Below, piece after piece: positions 53,401 through 53,663 of a DNA stretch of 53,663 nt (positions within the stretch are counted from its first letter, which is position 1; every line of letters begins with the position of its first letter). The DNA comes from Magnetococcales bacterium (GTDB lineage Bacteria; Pseudomonadota; Magnetococcia; Magnetococcales; JADFWT01), in the NCBI GenBank assembly GCA_015233785.1, contig JADFWT010000006.1, positions 1-53,663 of the forward strand, written 5' to 3'. The notes under the pieces are model-generated. The model was not told the DNA's origin. It ran no database searches and worked only from the letters and a program-made list of their open reading frames with translations. The translations under genes were made by a program, and so were the position numbers.

Positions 53401-53663
53401 GCGCAGGCAATATTCTCGGCGATGCCCAGTCGGGGCAGATTCGTGATGTGGGCTATGAGCTCTTCAACCAGATGCTTACCGAGGCAATTCAATCCATTAA
53501 AGCGGGTGGCGATGGCGTTATCTCCGCAGAGGATAAAAGCGCCAAAAAAAGCGACGAAATCGTGCCGGAGATCAATCTCAACCTCTCTACATACATCCCG
53601 GAAGATTACATACCAGATGTTAAGATGCGCCTTTCCATCTACAAGCGCATTTCACAACTAACG
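50448..53663 (+). CDS. mfd: Transcription-repair coupling factor Mfd (3' partial)
   Basis: Mfd frees RNA polymerase stalled at DNA damage and recruits UvrA. The frame from the ATG at 50448 stays open for 1072 codons to the end of the window; full Mfd is about 1150, so about 80 residues are missing. The UvrB-like N-terminal modules carry LPAFREFLAKAGY and RGGIVDFFPSGH. The RNA-polymerase-interaction domain has VVHSDHGIGRYVGLE. The translocase has GDVGFGKTEVALRAAF (Walker A), VDEEQRFGV (box II), TATPIPRTMHMAM, ENGVDIPSANTII and QLRGRVGRS. The C-terminal UvrA-inhibitory region is only begun (INLNLSTYIPEDYIPD). Confidence 0.96.
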   Translation, partial: MSKFHPLLTPLEPLDGGSSSERYIRDLPGGSTAWFATALASAARAPVVLVASNPARAEALGREALFFSRGQPQPPPLLSFPAWETLPFESISPFGPIVGERLATLSRLIQVSGSGPILAGPEEAPRRALVITTPAALMQRTIPNEVLAENGFSVSVGDQLDLPAFREFLAKAGYRNVTQVSEPGEFSARGGIVDFFPSGHPQPVRVELFGDEVESMRLFDPMTQRSSDPIPQVRALPVCEVVLTPASIGRFRTRYRAAFGGGASADENYRLLSDGTPFIGMEQYLPFFYEQPHTLFNYLPNETTFLLEADVEEATETRIAEIMERHKQLTSSASQEMASGAARVLPDPRWLYPTLEEYRRQLASRRIVRLSPPDNGRGISLGCQSLPTFSQALKQNDPKTVMQNVAEFLKEIRNKGGRVVFTARTVGQRERLREMLEEQRIDCADLENWNPLPGSGDKPALLALGDISAGFHHPASKLALISEETIFGHRVRRRADRKYIDQLIASFADLSPNDPVVHSDHGIGRYVGLESLKVGEIQNDFMLIRYTGDDKLYVPMQNLDRVGKYMGGEEAPLDKLGGIRWEKTKKKAQKDLMAMAAELVRLQAERNVHTGFAFSKPDALYQEFAASFPYEETPDQSQAIEAVLDDMAGTRPMDRLVCGDVGFGKTEVALRAAFRAVMDGKQVALLVPTTILAQQHYQTFANRFAPYPVNIHQLSRFRPLKERKISIAGLASGRVDIIIGTHRLLQKDIEFKDLGLLIVDEEQRFGVAHKEKIKRFRATVDLLTLTATPIPRTMHMAMSGVRDISIIASPPPDRLSIQTVVVPFDPQRIREAILRELYRGGQVFYLYNHVEDIDKQAAKLAELVPEAKVGVAHGQMRETRLEKIMHAFYQQEFNVLVCTTIIENGVDIPSANTIIIHGANRFGLAQLHQLRGRVGRSRHRGYAYMLIPHQDRLSKDAKKRLEAIESLGDLGSGFMLATHDLEIRGAGNILGDAQSGQIRDVGYELFNQMLTEAIQSIKAGGDGVISAEDKSAKKSDEIVPEINLNLSTYIPEDYIPDVKMRLSIYKRISQLT

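Overview
The window is about 53.7 kb of gene-dense DNA, roughly 54% G+C by eye. It comes from a Gram-negative bacterium, most likely a pseudomonadote of alphaproteobacterial or Magnetococcia-like type. The basis is IHF-alpha, UbiG, RquA, RluD, TadA, a Tat-type AmiC, a DUF2155 lipoprotein and an outer-membrane Pel machine. No magnetosome gene was found, so the lineage guess is inference only. Both ends cut genes: a matrixin-type protease at the left (5' end missing) and mfd at the right (3' end missing).

Layout. 1-6.8 kb: secreted metalloprotease, a TPR membrane protein, two tandem small ORFs, a sialic-acid-type synthase (NeuB) and a metallo-beta-lactamase/cyclic-nucleotide-binding fusion. 6.8-12 kb: a minus-strand operon with a membrane protein, a long glycyl radical enzyme, an SCP2-like small protein and a radical SAM activase. 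12.4-15.7 kb: an HtrA-type protease, cobO, a DUF2155 lipoprotein, tadA and tRNA-Ser(GGA). 15.7-31.1 kb: a complete Pel-type exopolysaccharide operon in the order A-A'-B-B'-C-D-E-F-G, with both PelA and PelB divided into two genes. 31.1-34.6 kb: a regulatory intergenic region with a small ORF, cobA/sumT, a histone-deacetylase-family gene, rquA, an orphan tRNA-Ile/tRNA-Ala pair and tRNA-Ser(GCT). 35.3-43 kb: ihfA, a large hybrid histidine kinase whose HPt domain lacks its histidine, rluD, ubiG and amiC. 43-53.7 kb: a TPR-sulfotransferase with a collagen-like linker, a P-loop protein beside a 34-residue basic peptide, a large Hsp70-like ATPase, a CpsB/YwqE phosphatase gene interrupted by an amber codon, and mfd.

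How it fits together. The Pel operon holds a full c-di-GMP-controlled (PelD RxxD) synthesis, modification and export system for a cationic exopolysaccharide. The glycyl radical operon needs anoxia to work. RquA makes rhodoquinone from ubiquinone, which UbiG helps to build, so the cell probably alternates between oxic and anoxic respiration. The best candidates for something undescribed are the glycyl radical operon of unknown substrate, the doubly split Pel export system with an acidic PelC tail, and several well-initiated small ORFs with no recognised family.
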